A stretch of 49,355 nucleotides of DNA from NCBI GenBank assembly GCA_017936005.1, contig JAGBGK010000001.1, forward strand, positions 1 to 49,355. The letters are read 5' to 3'. This DNA comes from Tidjanibacter sp. (GTDB lineage: Bacteria; Bacteroidota; Bacteroidia; Bacteroidales; Rikenellaceae). The stretch's first letter is position 1. Every line of letters starts with the position of its first letter. Below the pieces are notes generated by a model. That model made no database searches. It was given only the letters and a program-made list of their open reading frames with translations, and was not told the DNA's origin. This document shows positions 1-8,077 of the stretch, piece after piece. Position numbers and translations under genes: made by a program.

Positions 1-192
1 AATGGAAAATGGAAAATTATTCCCTAATTTCCCTAACTTCACGGGTATTAAAAAAGATACCCGAGAAGAGGGTGGGGTACTCCAAAGTCGCAGGTATTAA
101 AAAAGATACCCGTGAAAAAGAAAGGAACAATATTTACTAATTAAGAAAAAGACGGTAGACGGTCGACGGTCGACGGTTGACGGTCGACGTCT
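1..192. repeat. Intergenic repeat mosaic (A/T 9-mers, GGGTAT hairpins, heptamers)
   Basis: No gene is visible. From left to right it holds GGAAAAT-type A/T units (1-20), CCCTAA units (20-38), two GGGTATTAAAAAAGATACCC-type hairpins (about 40-64 and 91-116) and a run of tandem GACGGTC/GACGGTT heptamers (151-190). The same modules recur in the same order at 4.8-5.2 kb and 15.7-16.1 kb, each time ending next to the long hairpin element R3. Confidence 0.85.
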
Positions 193-329
193 AAAAAACG
201 CAAAGTGCGGAGAGAATTTTGTGCCAAACGAGAAAGCGGCCCCGCAGTTTGCTTGCGCAAATGAGGAGCCGCTTATCGAAGTGCGGTGCAAAATTCACCC
301 GCAATCTGCGTTTTTTTCTGCGTTTTTTT
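193..329. repeat. R3 hairpin element, copy a, at the 3' end of ileS
   Basis: A long imperfect inverted repeat. The left arm starts AAAAAACGCAAAG and the right arm ends CTGCGTTTTTTT; the two outer arms pair over about 33 bp including GAATTTTGTGCC with GGTGCAAAATTC. The inner stem is AAGCGGC (234-240) with GCCGCTT (268-274), and the apical loop contains GCAGTTTGC and GCAAATGAGGA. An A-tract on one side and a T-tract on the other mean it can be read as an intrinsic terminator on either strand. It abuts the ileS stop codon, so a terminator or 3'-UTR role is likely (inference). Other copies are at 5171, 16077 and 37328, with a half copy at 37206. Confidence 0.85.
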
Positions 330-3300
330 TTATTTCTTGGTGAGGGCGATTACAAGGGGCTGCTCGTCAAACTCACTCTCCACCACAAAGTCACCCTTGG
401 GCTCGTCCGAGAGTACCACATCAAGAGCCAGAGTCTGCTGACCAATGAAGGCTCCATAGGCCTCAATTGCGCCCACAAGTTCCTCCTTGTGCTCAATCTC
501 CACGGTGATGCGGTCGGTAACCTCCAAGCCGCTGTCCTTACGAGCATTCTGGATGCGGTTGACAAGCTCGCGAGCAACACCCTCCTTACGCAACTCGTCG
601 GTAACGGTCACGTCCAGAGCAACGGTGAGTTTACCCTCGCTTGCCACCAACCATCCGGGCATATCCTCCGAGGTGATGTCAAAGTCGGCAGGGCTGACAA
701 CAACGCTCTCGCCTGCCACTTCGAGGGTTGTTTGGTCGGCGGCCTCGATGGCTGCAATCTGCTCCTGCGAGAAGGTAGCCACGAGTGCTGCCATAGGCTT
801 GGCCAACTTGGCATAGCGAGCGCAGAAGTTCTTGAAGTTGAGTTTGATACGCTTGGTGATGAGTCCCGTAGTGTCGGTAATCAGTTCGATATCCTTCACG
901 TTCACCTCGCCCATAACGAGTCCCTTCACGGCCTCCAACCTACGTCCCATATCGGCATCCAGCACGGGGATGATGACCTTGGTGAGTGGCTGGCGCACCT
1001 TGATACCCACCTTACGGCGGAGAGCCAGCACCATAGAGGAGCTCTTCTGTGCGAGTGCCATCATCTCTTGGAGGTCCTTGTCGATAAGGCTCTCGTCGCA
1101 CACGGGGAAGAGGTTGATGTGCACCGAACCCTCGTGGCGGCCACTCACAGCGTTCAGGTCGGCAAAGAGCCTCTCGCTGTAGAATGGTGCAAAGGGGGCC
1201 GAGAGTTGAGCCACCACCTCCAAGCAAGTGTAGAGTGTCTGGTAGGCAGCGAGTTTATCCTCGCTCATACCGCCACCCCAGAAACGCTTACGGTTGAGGC
1301 GCACATACCAGTTGGACAAGTTCTCGCCCACAAACTCCTGAATGGCCCTTGCTGCGGGCGTGGGGTCGTAGTCGGCAAGCCTCTCGCCCACAAACTTAAC
1401 CAACGAGTTGAGCTCCGAGAGAATCCAGCGGTCAATCTCGGGACGCTCCGCTACGGGCACCTCCTGCTCTGCGCCCGTGAAGCCGTCCACGTTGGCATAG
1501 AGCGAGAAGAAGCCGTATGTATTATATAAGGTACCGAAGTATTTACGCCTAACCTCGTCCACGCCGTCAACGTCGAATTTGAGGTTATCCCACGGCTGCG
1601 AGTTGCTAATCATATACCACCTTGTGGCGTCGGCGCCATATTTGTCCATCACCTCAAAGGGGTCAACGGCGTTACCGAGGCGTTTACTCATCTTGTTGCC
1701 GTTCTTGTCCAGCACAAGGCCGTTGGAGATGATGTTCTTGAATGCCACGCTGTCGAAGAGCATTGTTGCCAGCGCGTGCAAAGTGTAGAACCAACCACGT
1801 GTCTGGTCAACACCCTCGGCGATGAAGTCGGCGGGATATACTTTGAGGAACTCCTCCTTGGTCATCTCAAAGGGGAAGTGCACCTGTGCATAGGGCATTG
1901 CGCCACTGTCGAACCACACGTCAATAAGGTCGCTCTCCCTACGCATAGGCTCGCCCTTGCTCGACACGAGAATGATGTTATCCACATAGGGCCTGTGGAG
2001 GTCAACCTTGGAGTAGTTCTCCTTGGAGTAGTCGCCCACCACGAAGTCCTTGTATGGGTTTTCGGTCATCAGACCTGCCTCTACCGACTTCTCAATCTCG
2101 GCTTTGAGCTCCTCGATGGAGCCGATACACTTCATCTCGGAGTAGTCCTCGGTGGCCCACACGGGGAGTGGAGTACCCCAGAAACGACTCCTCGAAAGGT
2201 TCCAATCAACGAGGCCTTCGAGCCACTTGCCAAACCTACCCGTACCGGTCGATTCGGGCTTCCAATAGATGGTCTTGTTGAGCTCGATGAGCCTATCTTT
2301 CACAGCCGTGGTGCGAATGAACCACGAGTCCAAGGGGTAGTACAACACGGGCTTGTCGGTACGCCAGCAGTGGGGATAGTTGTGGGTGTGCTTCTCAATC
2401 TTGAATACCTTATTGTCGGCTTTCAGACCAACGGCGATATCCACATCCAACGAGGTGTCGGCGTCGGTCAATTTCTCGTCGTAGGCGTTCTTCACAAACC
2501 TACCCTGCCACTCGGCATAGGCCTCCACGTTGACATATTTGGCCACATAGTCGGCATCCAACTCCTCAATGAGGAAGAGCTTACCCTGCTTGTCGACCAT
2601 AGGCTGATTCTTGCCGGCCTTGTCAACGAGGAGCATAGGAGCAATGCCTGCCACCTTGGCCACACGGTCGTCGTCGGCACCAAAGGTGGGCGCGATGTGC
2701 ACGATACCCGTACCGTCGGTGGTGCTCACATAGTCGCCACCAATCACACGGAACGCATCGCCCGTGCCCTCCACGGGTTGCATCCAGGGGATGAGCTGCT
2801 CATAGCGTACACCCTCCAACTCGGCACCCTTCCAGGTGCGCTCCTCCACGGTGTAGGTGCCCTCCATCTTCTTGGTAAAATATGCACCCACAAGCTCCTT
2901 GGCCATAATGACGGTCTGCTTGATGCCCGTGTAGGGGTTCTCGCAGTGCACCTTCACATAGTCGATGGCGGGGCCAACGGCAAGTGCGGTGTTCGAGGGG
3001 AGAGTCCACGGAGTGGTGGTCCACGCCAAGATGTAGAGGTCGCCATCCACACCCTCAAAGAGTTTCTCACTCTCGGCATTGCGCACTACCTTGAATTGGG
3101 CCGTACAGGTGGTATCCTTCACATCACGATAGCAACCGGGCTGGTTGAGCTCGTGGTTGGAGAGGCCCGTACCTGCTGCGGGCGAGTAGGGCTGAATGGT
3201 GAAGCCCTTGTAGAGAAGTCCCTTTTTATAGAGCTCGGAGAGCATCCACCAGAGGGTTTCGATGTACTTGTTGTCGTAGGTGATGTAGGGGTCGTCCATA

Positions 3301-3737
3301 TTCACCCAGTAGCCCATCTGACGGGTGAGCTGCTCCCACTTGCCGGTGAACTCCATCACCGACTCACGACAGGTGCGGTTGTACTCCTCGATGGAGATGT
3401 TAACACCCACATCCTCCTTGCGTATGCCGAGCTTCTTCTCCACGCCGAGTTCTACGGGCAGACCGTGTGTGTCCCAACCGGCCTTGCGGTGTACGAGATA
3501 ACCGCTCTGGGTTTTGTAGCGACAGATAACATCTTTGAGCGTACGAGCCATCACGTGGTGAATGCCGGGCATACCGTTCGCCGAAGGAGGTCCCTCGTAG
3601 AATACGAATGTTGGGTGTCCTTTGCGTGTAGAAATACTCTTGTGGAAGGTGTCGTCGGCATCCCACTTTTTGAGGACTTCGAGCCCCACTTCGGGCAGAT
3701 TCAGTCCCTTGTACTCGTTGAATTTTTTACCACTCAT
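330..3737 (-). CDS. ileS: Isoleucyl-tRNA synthetase
   Basis: Charges tRNA-Ile with isoleucine in the cytoplasm (class I aminoacyl-tRNA synthetase). The HIGH-type motif GIHH is at about residues 58-61 and KMSKR at about 680, and the large editing insertion lies between them. The 1135-residue length fits the long, eukaryote-like IleRS type common in Bacteroidota. The start MSGKKFNEYKG is preferred: the frame is open for 28 more codons upstream, but these would begin at the promoter-like element (3819-3826), so they are probably untranslated leader. No T-box or Ile-rich leader peptide was seen. The stop codon directly abuts the R3 hairpin at 193-329, a likely terminator. No disruption is visible. 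Confidence 0.97.
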   Translation of the reverse strand: MSGKKFNEYKGLNLPEVGLEVLKKWDADDTFHKSISTRKGHPTFVFYEGPPSANGMPGIHHVMARTLKDVICRYKTQSGYLVHRKAGWDTHGLPVELGVEKKLGIRKEDVGVNISIEEYNRTCRESVMEFTGKWEQLTRQMGYWVNMDDPYITYDNKYIETLWWMLSELYKKGLLYKGFTIQPYSPAAGTGLSNHELNQPGCYRDVKDTTCTAQFKVVRNAESEKLFEGVDGDLYILAWTTTPWTLPSNTALAVGPAIDYVKVHCENPYTGIKQTVIMAKELVGAYFTKKMEGTYTVEERTWKGAELEGVRYEQLIPWMQPVEGTGDAFRVIGGDYVSTTDGTGIVHIAPTFGADDDRVAKVAGIAPMLLVDKAGKNQPMVDKQGKLFLIEELDADYVAKYVNVEAYAEWQGRFVKNAYDEKLTDADTSLDVDIAVGLKADNKVFKIEKHTHNYPHCWRTDKPVLYYPLDSWFIRTTAVKDRLIELNKTIYWKPESTGTGRFGKWLEGLVDWNLSRSRFWGTPLPVWATEDYSEMKCIGSIEELKAEIEKSVEAGLMTENPYKDFVVGDYSKENYSKVDLHRPYVDNIILVSSKGEPMRRESDLIDVWFDSGAMPYAQVHFPFEMTKEEFLKVYPADFIAEGVDQTRGWFYTLHALATMLFDSVAFKNIISNGLVLDKNGNKMSKRLGNAVDPFEVMDKYGADATRWYMISNSQPWDNLKFDVDGVDEVRRKYFGTLYNTYGFFSLYANVDGFTGAEQEVPVAERPEIDRWILSELNSLVKFVGERLADYDPTPAARAIQEFVGENLSNWYVRLNRKRFWGGGMSEDKLAAYQTLYTCLEVVAQLSAPFAPFYSERLFADLNAVSGRHEGSVHINLFPVCDESLIDKDLQEMMALAQKSSSMVLALRRKVGIKVRQPLTKVIIPVLDADMGRRLEAVKGLVMGEVNVKDIELITDTTGLITKRIKLNFKNFCARYAKLAKPMAALVATFSQEQIAAIEAADQTTLEVAGESVVVSPADFDITSEDMPGWLVASEGKLTVALDVTVTDELRKEGVARELVNRIQNARKDSGLEVTDRITVEIEHKEELVGAIEAYGAFIGQQTLALDVVLSDEPKGDFVVESEFDEQPLVIALTKK

Positions 3738-3818
3738 AGTATGTTTGATTATGTATTGTTCCGTTTTGATAATGTGTTCTTTGGCTTTGCATTTTTGCAC
3801 ATCTATCCAATTAACCCA

Positions 3819-3826
3819 CAAAAGTA
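3819..3826 (-). promoter_or_regulatory. Promoter -7 element for ileS
   Basis: TACTTTTG on the minus strand matches the Bacteroidota -7 consensus TAnnTTTG exactly. The expected start of transcription is about 3812-3815, giving a leader of about 75 nt to the chosen ATG. No clear TTTG -33 box is seen; the region upstream is A/T repeat. Confidence 0.5.
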
Positions 3827-3835
3827 TGAAAAAAA

Positions 3836-3956
3836 ATGGAAAATTGAAAATGGAAAATTGAAAATTACTCCTCCCCTAAGCTAGGGGAGGTGCCGTAGGC
3901 GGAGGGGTATGCAGACGGTAGACGGTTGTCGGTCGACGGTAGACGGTAGACGTTCT
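3836..3956. repeat. Intergenic repeats: A/T 9-mers, R7 double hairpin, heptamers
   Basis: GAAAATTGAAAAT units (3837-3867) are followed by an R7 double hairpin (3868-3912): CTCCCCTAAGCTAGGGGAG, then GCC-GTA-GGC, then GGAGGGGTATGC. Heptamers of the GACGGTA/GACGGTT type follow (3913-3953). They lie between the DUF6291 gene's 3' end and ileS. Confidence 0.8.
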
Positions 3957-3968
3957 CGCAGAGAACTC

Positions 3969-4742
3969 TCACCTCATCGACTGTATCCATTTTCGCATCG
4001 TGAGGAACGCCGAGCGGTTGGACTGAAAGGCACTCTTGTTGTGCATCTGGGCAGCACACTCCTTGATACGCAGGTCGTTATATTTCGCACGTAGCTCGGC
4101 CAGCTGGCTCGCTGTCATAGGCTCCGAAAATTGCAGCAACGTTGGGGCATACCTACTCGCCCATTTCTCAAAACTTATTAAAACTTTTTCTTCAAGTGTG
4201 AGTGTGGGTGGTTGTGCGGAGGTGCCAACCTCCGCCTGGGAGGCAACTCTTGCCTCCGCTCCTCTCTTGGCATCTACATCATCATCGGTATTGCCCTTGT
4301 CATTTTCATTATCATCTTCATTATCATCATCATTTTCATTTTCATTGTCATTTTCATTTTCATTTTCATTAGCTCCCGCTTTGCTTTCCGTTTGGTTTAC
4401 GCTTGGTTTAGCTTTGCTTTCGGCTTGGTTTGGAGTTGCCTCAGTGGTGGGTACTTCTTGGTCGTTGCTTGTGGTGTCAGCCTTATGTCCACGGCCACCT
4501 TTGACACCGTTGGCATAGCGTCGGTTGTTGGCTTCGAGGTTGGGCATAAAGGCCATAATGAGCAATCGGGCACAGAGCGACATATCCTCTGTGTCGGGTG
4601 TTGTGCCGTTGAGCGAATACTCCATAATGGCCTTATAGACTGCTAGTTGGTCGTCGGCAGGGAGCAACGAGATGGCCTCGTAGTAGGAGCGATAGAAGGT
4701 GAAACCCTTGCGCTCTTGGGAGGGTTGAATGGTGGTGTTCAT
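3969..4742 (-). CDS. DUF6291 domain protein with acidic low-complexity linker
   Basis: 257 residues. The N-terminal part (about 10-95; ERKGFTFYRSYYEAI, LPADDQLAVYKAIMEY, MAFMPNLEANNRRY) matches my recollection of the DUF6291 family, which is frequent in Bacteroidota prophages and conjugative elements. A linker (about 100-170) is extremely rich in Asn, Glu and Asp, encoded by near-perfect TCATTT hexamers. A C-terminal helical segment (about 190-257; FEKWASRYAPTL, MRKWIQSMR) could be a DNA- or protein-binding tail. It has its own -7 promoter element at 4785. The biochemical role is unknown; a replication-initiation-like origin from a mobile element is possible but unproven. No other mobile-element genes sit nearby. 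Confidence 0.75.
   Translation of the reverse strand: MNTTIQPSQERKGFTFYRSYYEAISLLPADDQLAVYKAIMEYSLNGTTPDTEDMSLCARLLIMAFMPNLEANNRRYANGVKGGRGHKADTTSNDQEVPTTEATPNQAESKAKPSVNQTESKAGANENENENDNENENDDDNEDDNENDKGNTDDDVDAKRGAEARVASQAEVGTSAQPPTLTLEEKVLISFEKWASRYAPTLLQFSEPMTASQLAELRAKYNDLRIKECAAQMHNKSAFQSNRSAFLTMRKWIQSMR
4302..4371 (-). repeat. TCATTT hexamer microsatellite inside the DUF6291 gene
   Basis: About 70 bp of near-tandem CATTTT/CATTAT hexamers encode the Asn/Glu/Asp-rich linker. Six-base units keep the frame, so slippage would change linker length without inactivating the gene. Confidence 0.85.
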
Positions 4743-4784
4743 AATGGTATTTTTTGAGTTGTGTTGGGGATTTTTATTCTACTA

Positions 4785-4792
4785 CAAAGATA
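4785..4792 (-). promoter_or_regulatory. Promoter -7 element for the DUF6291 gene
   Basis: TATCTTTG on the minus strand, an exact TAnnTTTG match, lies about 43 bp upstream of the ATG. A TTTG is present further upstream but only 12 bp away, so the -33 box is uncertain. Confidence 0.5.
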
Positions 4793-4842
4793 CAACACAA
4801 AGTGCAAAAAAGTTTCTACATTTATTGAACTATTTGATTATC

Positions 4843-5170
4843 AGTGTCTAACGTCCAACGTCAATCGTCTAACGTCGACCGACAATTAAAATTGAGAATT
4901 GAAAATGGAAAATTATTCCCTAAACTCACTAACCTCACGGGTAACAAAAAAGCAACCCGTGAAAAAGGTGGGGCACCTCCGAGGTCTTGGGTATTAAAAA
5001 AGATACCCGAGGGCAAGAAAGAGCGGAAAGGGCACCAAAGGGCGGAAAGGGCAGAAAGAGCAGAAAGAGCAAGACATTAAGGGCCCTAAGGTCTTTAAGG
5101 CCCTTAAAAAAGACGTTGGACGTTAGACCTTAGACGTTGGACTGTTATCGGTCGACGGTCGACGGTCGAC
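4843..5170. repeat. Intergenic repeat mosaic between qmcA and the DUF6291 gene
   Basis: No gene is seen. Modules in order: heptamers in ACGTC orientation (4847-4885), A/T 9-mers (4886-4917), CCCTAAACTCACTAA, a GGGTAAC/GCAACCC hairpin (4938-4962), a GGGTATT/GATACCC hairpin (4988-5009), GCGGAAAGGGCAGAAAG units (5015-5073), an inverted repeat TTAAGGGCC/GGCCCTTAA (5078-5106), and heptamers in GACGG orientation (5111-5170). The GGGTATT hairpin plus GCAGAAAG block recurs almost unchanged at 49.26-49.36 kb. Confidence 0.85.
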
Positions 5171-5297
5171 AAAAAACTAATTATCTCGGAGGAAATTTTG
5201 TGCCAAACAAGAAAGCGGGCCCGCAGTTTACTGAACGTAAATGAGGAGCCCGCTTATCGCAGTGCGGTGCAAAATTTACCCGAGAGAATTAGTTTTT
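5171..5297. repeat. R3 hairpin element, copy b, overlapping the qmcA stop
   Basis: The outer arms are AAAAAACTAATT and AATTAGTTTTT, different from the CGCA/TGCG ends of other copies but still complementary. The middle arms AAATTTTGTGCC and GGTGCAAAATTT pair. The inner stem is AAGCGGGC (5213-5220) with GCCCGCTT (5248-5255). The apical loop GCAGTTTACT...ACGTAAATGAGGA is conserved. The right arm contains the last codons and stop of qmcA (PKN-stop), so the left arm is an inverted copy of that gene's 3' end. Probable terminator of the tnaA-qmcA operon (inference). Confidence 0.85.
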
Positions 5298-6269
5298 AGG
5301 GAACAAATCCTTAATTCCTCCCAACGAACCCAACACCGACGAAGCCTCATAGGGCATATAGACGGTCTTGCTGTCCTGACCGCTGGCCATCTCTTTGAGA
5401 GTCTCGATGTACTTCACTGCCAATAGGTAGGTTGCAGGGTCGGTCTTGGTGTTGGAGATTGCCTCGCTCACCTTGCGGATAGCCTCGCTCTCGGCGTTTG
5501 CTTGGAGCACCTTGGCCTCAGCCTCACCCTGTGCTTTGAGAATCTGTGCCTCCTTCTCGGCAGCAGCGTAGTTGATTTGCGACTGCTTCTCGCCCTCCGA
5601 TTGGAGAATGGCCGATTGTTTCTCACCCTCGGCACGCAAGATTTTGGCCCTACGCTCACGCTCGGCCTGCATCTGCTGCTCCATAGCGTTGCGCACGCTG
5701 GCAGGAGGAGTGATGTCCTGCAACTCCACACGGTTGACCTTCACGCCCCACTTATTGGTGGCCTCGTCCAACACGTTACGCAGCTTGGCGTTGATGGTAT
5801 CACGAGAGGTGAGGGTTTCGTCAAGTTCGAGTTCACCGATAACGTTACGAAGAGTGGTCTGTGTGAGTTTCTCGATAGCATTGGGGAGGTTGTTAATCTC
5901 ATAGACAGCCTTCACGGGGTCCACAATCTGGAAGTAGAGCAGTGCGTTGATGCGGGTGGTTACGTTGTCTTTGGTAATCACGTTCTGCTCGGGGAAGTCG
6001 TAGACCTGCTCACGAAGGTCAATATGCGGAGTCTCGGAGATACGCACCCACGAGTTGCCGGCCATATCCTGACGCACGCTGCGGATGCAAATCTTGCGAG
6101 GTTTTTCGAGGATGGGCCACACGATGTTGATACCCGACGAGAGGGTTTTGCAATACTTACCCAGACGCTCAATGATGAATGTTTCCGACTGCTGTACGAT
6201 GGTCAGTCCGGCCAGCACATAAAGCACCGCTACGGCGGCGATTACGGCAATTACTGTTAAAGTTCCCAT
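5289..6269 (-). CDS. qmcA: SPFH/Band 7 membrane scaffold protein (paraslipin/QmcA type)
   Basis: 326 residues. One N-terminal membrane segment (about 5-25) is followed by an SPFH/Band 7 domain (about 30-215: VQQSETFIIERLGKY, VYDFPEQNVITKDNV, ELELDETLTSRDTIN). After it comes a long Ala/Glu/Gln-rich coiled coil (about 180-270, with repeats such as AEGEKQSAILQSEGEKQSQI). These proteins form oligomeric membrane microdomain scaffolds, often beside an NfeD protein and regulating membrane proteases. That pairing is kept here, with nfeD 27 bp upstream. It is the last gene of the six-gene tnaA operon, and its last codons form one arm of the R3 hairpin. The precise role in this organism is unknown. Confidence 0.93.
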   Translation of the reverse strand: MGTLTVIAVIAAVAVLYVLAGLTIVQQSETFIIERLGKYCKTLSSGINIVWPILEKPRKICIRSVRQDMAGNSWVRISETPHIDLREQVYDFPEQNVITKDNVTTRINALLYFQIVDPVKAVYEINNLPNAIEKLTQTTLRNVIGELELDETLTSRDTINAKLRNVLDEATNKWGVKVNRVELQDITPPASVRNAMEQQMQAERERRAKILRAEGEKQSAILQSEGEKQSQINYAAAEKEAQILKAQGEAEAKVLQANAESEAIRKVSEAISNTKTDPATYLLAVKYIETLKEMASGQDSKTVYMPYEASSVLGSLGGIKDLFPKN

Positions 6270-6296
6270 AGTAACGATAGATTTATAGGTTGTTGA

Positions 6297-6725
6297 TTAT
6301 AGTTTCTTGACGGTCAGTATGATGCTCTCTCGGCTCACCACCACCACTTTTGCGCCCTTTTCGATGAGTTCATTACCCTCGCTTTCGGCCTTCCAGTCGT
6401 CGCCATCGATGGCCACACGACCGGTGCCTGCCTGGGGATTAATCTCCTCCGACACGGTAGCCTTACGTCCGATGAGTGCATCGGCATTGGTGGGCACCTC
6501 ATCCACCTTCGAGAGTTTCCTGAGCAGTGGCCTCACGATGAGGAACGAGGCGATGGTGCCAACGATAAACCACACGAGCTGCATCTCGATGATACAACCA
6601 ACAGCTGCGGCAATAGCTGCGGCAGCGGCTCCGATAGCCAAGCAAATCAGAGCGAAGGTGGAGGTGAAAATCTCTCCCACCACCAACAACAGGGCTGCGA
6701 TTGCCCAATAGTGCCAAATCTCCAT
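6297..6725 (-). CDS. NfeD family membrane protein
   Basis: 142 residues: three or so hydrophobic segments in the first 70 residues (YWAIAALLLVVGEIF, LICLAIGAAAAAIAAAVGC, WFIVGTIASFLIVRPLL), then a C-terminal OB-fold domain (about 80-142: LIGRKATVSEEI, GRVAIDGDDWKAES, VVVVSRESIILTVKK). This is the short NfeD form without the N-terminal ClpP-like protease. NfeD proteins pair with SPFH proteins in membrane complexes; here the partner gene qmcA follows after 27 bp. The upstream M64 peptidase gene ends 19 bp away, so these are surely co-transcribed. Confidence 0.92.
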   Translation of the reverse strand: MEIWHYWAIAALLLVVGEIFTSTFALICLAIGAAAAAIAAAVGCIIEMQLVWFIVGTIASFLIVRPLLRKLSKVDEVPTNADALIGRKATVSEEINPQAGTGRVAIDGDDWKAESEGNELIEKGAKVVVVSRESIILTVKKL

Positions 6726-6744
6726 AGTTATAAATGTTTTTAGT

Positions 6745-8055
6745 TTAGTTTAGTCTAATGTCAAGTTCAATTATGTTATATTGTATCATTCTTTCCAATG
6801 CTCTCTCGCAGACGGGGCAGAAGCGGGTGGCTTTGTTGTCCCTCATACGGCACACCACCGCAGGTCGATAGACACCTTTGCTCACATAGTTACCACCCTC
6901 ATAGACACCAACGGTGTAGTTCTTCTCGGCCCTTTTGGTTGGCTCGGTGGGTATGTGCGTACCCTCGGGCAGCATATCGGCCCACTTACTCTCGAAGTCG
7001 GCCAGATTGGTGATGTTCTGCTGCCACGGCTCACGGTCGGCACGCAGGGGGTTCATAGTCAGGTCGTCCTGCTCGTAGAAATACTCGTCTGCAAGGCCGC
7101 CAAAACTGTGCCCGAACTCGTGCACCACCACGGGAGCAAACAATGGGTGGTGTGCGGTGGTGAGGGTGTAGGAGTTGTAGATACCGCCACCGCCATAGGT
7201 GTCCGTGTTGGCCAAAATGATGATGTGTTCCCAAGCGATACCGTCCAGCAGGTCGGCCAGCGCAAAAATATTGGAGGTTGTCAGGTAACGGTCGGTGTAG
7301 AAGGTGTCGAAGTGGGAGCCAACAGCCGTTGTGCGCCACTCGCCGCTGCGAGGTATGCTCACACCGCTATCCTTCGAGGTGCTCTCCACAGCCACAAAGT
7401 TGAACTTATCCTTGTGCGAGGCGAAGGGCTCGTAGGAGAAAATGGCATCCACGGTGGCCTGTGCGTCCCGACGAAAAACGCCCATCTCATTCTCCGTATA
7501 TCCCTCGGCCACGATGACCACGTCAATGGCCTCACGAGGCGAGCCTCCACGATGGAGGTAGGTGTGGGGAGTGGTTGCGGAGGAGTCGGCACGGCGGATG
7601 AGTATGTCGGCAGGGTTGACACGGTAGGTAAGAAGTGCCAACTGCTCCATCTTGGAGTTGGCAAGGCGAAGTGTGATGTCGGCCTCGGCCAAAGGCATAG
7701 GCACTTGGAGCGTGAACTCAAAGGCCTTCCTTATGGTGGCTGCCTCGGGCTGTGTTATCCACTCTTGGAAGAGGCTCGAAAAACTTGTGCAATAGATGAC
7801 CTTGCCCGTAGCCACATCGGTCATTGTTAGTTGTCCGTCGCCCTCGATGGGTAGTTCTCCCAGATTGACACGTCTGCCAAACCACCCGTCGCTACTCGAC
7901 AACTCACGAACAAAGAGATTCTGCTCGGTGGCAGAGCCCGCAAAGATGTAGTCCACACGTAGGGTGCCGTCGGCAAAGAACTCCTCAAAGGTTTGGGCCC
8001 GGAGCCCTCCGATGGCAACAAAGAGTGCCGTGCAGAGTGTTAGCAGTTGTTTCAT
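6745..8055 (-). CDS. Secreted M64 family zinc metallopeptidase
   Basis: 436 residues with an N-terminal signal peptide (MKQLLTLCTALFVAIGG, cleavage likely near LRAQ). An N-terminal beta domain (about 25-160) is followed by the peptidase domain with EAIDVVIVAEGYTENEM, NTDTYGGGGIYN and the zinc motif HEFGHSFGGLADEY. His, Glu and His of HExxH and the following acidic ligand region are intact. M64 is the family of the Clostridium ramosum IgA peptidase, but Bacteroidales homologues are common and their substrates mostly unknown, so an IgA-cleaving role cannot be claimed. It lies between rlmH and nfeD in the tnaA-led operon (gaps 22 and 19 bp). Confidence 0.93.
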   Translation of the reverse strand: MKQLLTLCTALFVAIGGLRAQTFEEFFADGTLRVDYIFAGSATEQNLFVRELSSSDGWFGRRVNLGELPIEGDGQLTMTDVATGKVIYCTSFSSLFQEWITQPEAATIRKAFEFTLQVPMPLAEADITLRLANSKMEQLALLTYRVNPADILIRRADSSATTPHTYLHRGGSPREAIDVVIVAEGYTENEMGVFRRDAQATVDAIFSYEPFASHKDKFNFVAVESTSKDSGVSIPRSGEWRTTAVGSHFDTFYTDRYLTTSNIFALADLLDGIAWEHIIILANTDTYGGGGIYNSYTLTTAHHPLFAPVVVHEFGHSFGGLADEYFYEQDDLTMNPLRADREPWQQNITNLADFESKWADMLPEGTHIPTEPTKRAEKNYTVGVYEGGNYVSKGVYRPAVVCRMRDNKATRFCPVCERALERMIQYNIIELDIRLN

Positions 8056-8077
8056 AGTCTTTCTCTATTCCAATTTT

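Noticed and set aside
193-329. R3 elements as integron attC sites (hairpins at gene 3' ends)
   Set aside because: The ends AAAAAACGCA and TGCGTTTTTT do not carry the attC core G-TTRRRY/RYYYAAC, no integrase is present, and the adjacent genes are housekeeping genes in operons, not cassettes.
3738-3818. T-box or Ile-rich leader peptide before ileS
   Set aside because: No T-box core sequence, and the only short frame in the leader contains no Ile codon.
3738-3821. 28-codon N-terminal extension of IleRS
   Set aside because: It would begin at the promoter -7 element and would not be transcribed; the internal ATG gives a normal IleRS N-terminus.
1776-3884. Long plus-strand frame of about 700 codons opposite ileS (also 219-1529)
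   Set aside because: They mirror the ileS coding sequence in another frame, rich in His, Gly and Leu with no domain; typical shadows in G+C-biased coding DNA.
6745-8055. IgA protease annotation
   Set aside because: The family (M64) is right, but the specificity is known only for few members and cannot be read from the motif.
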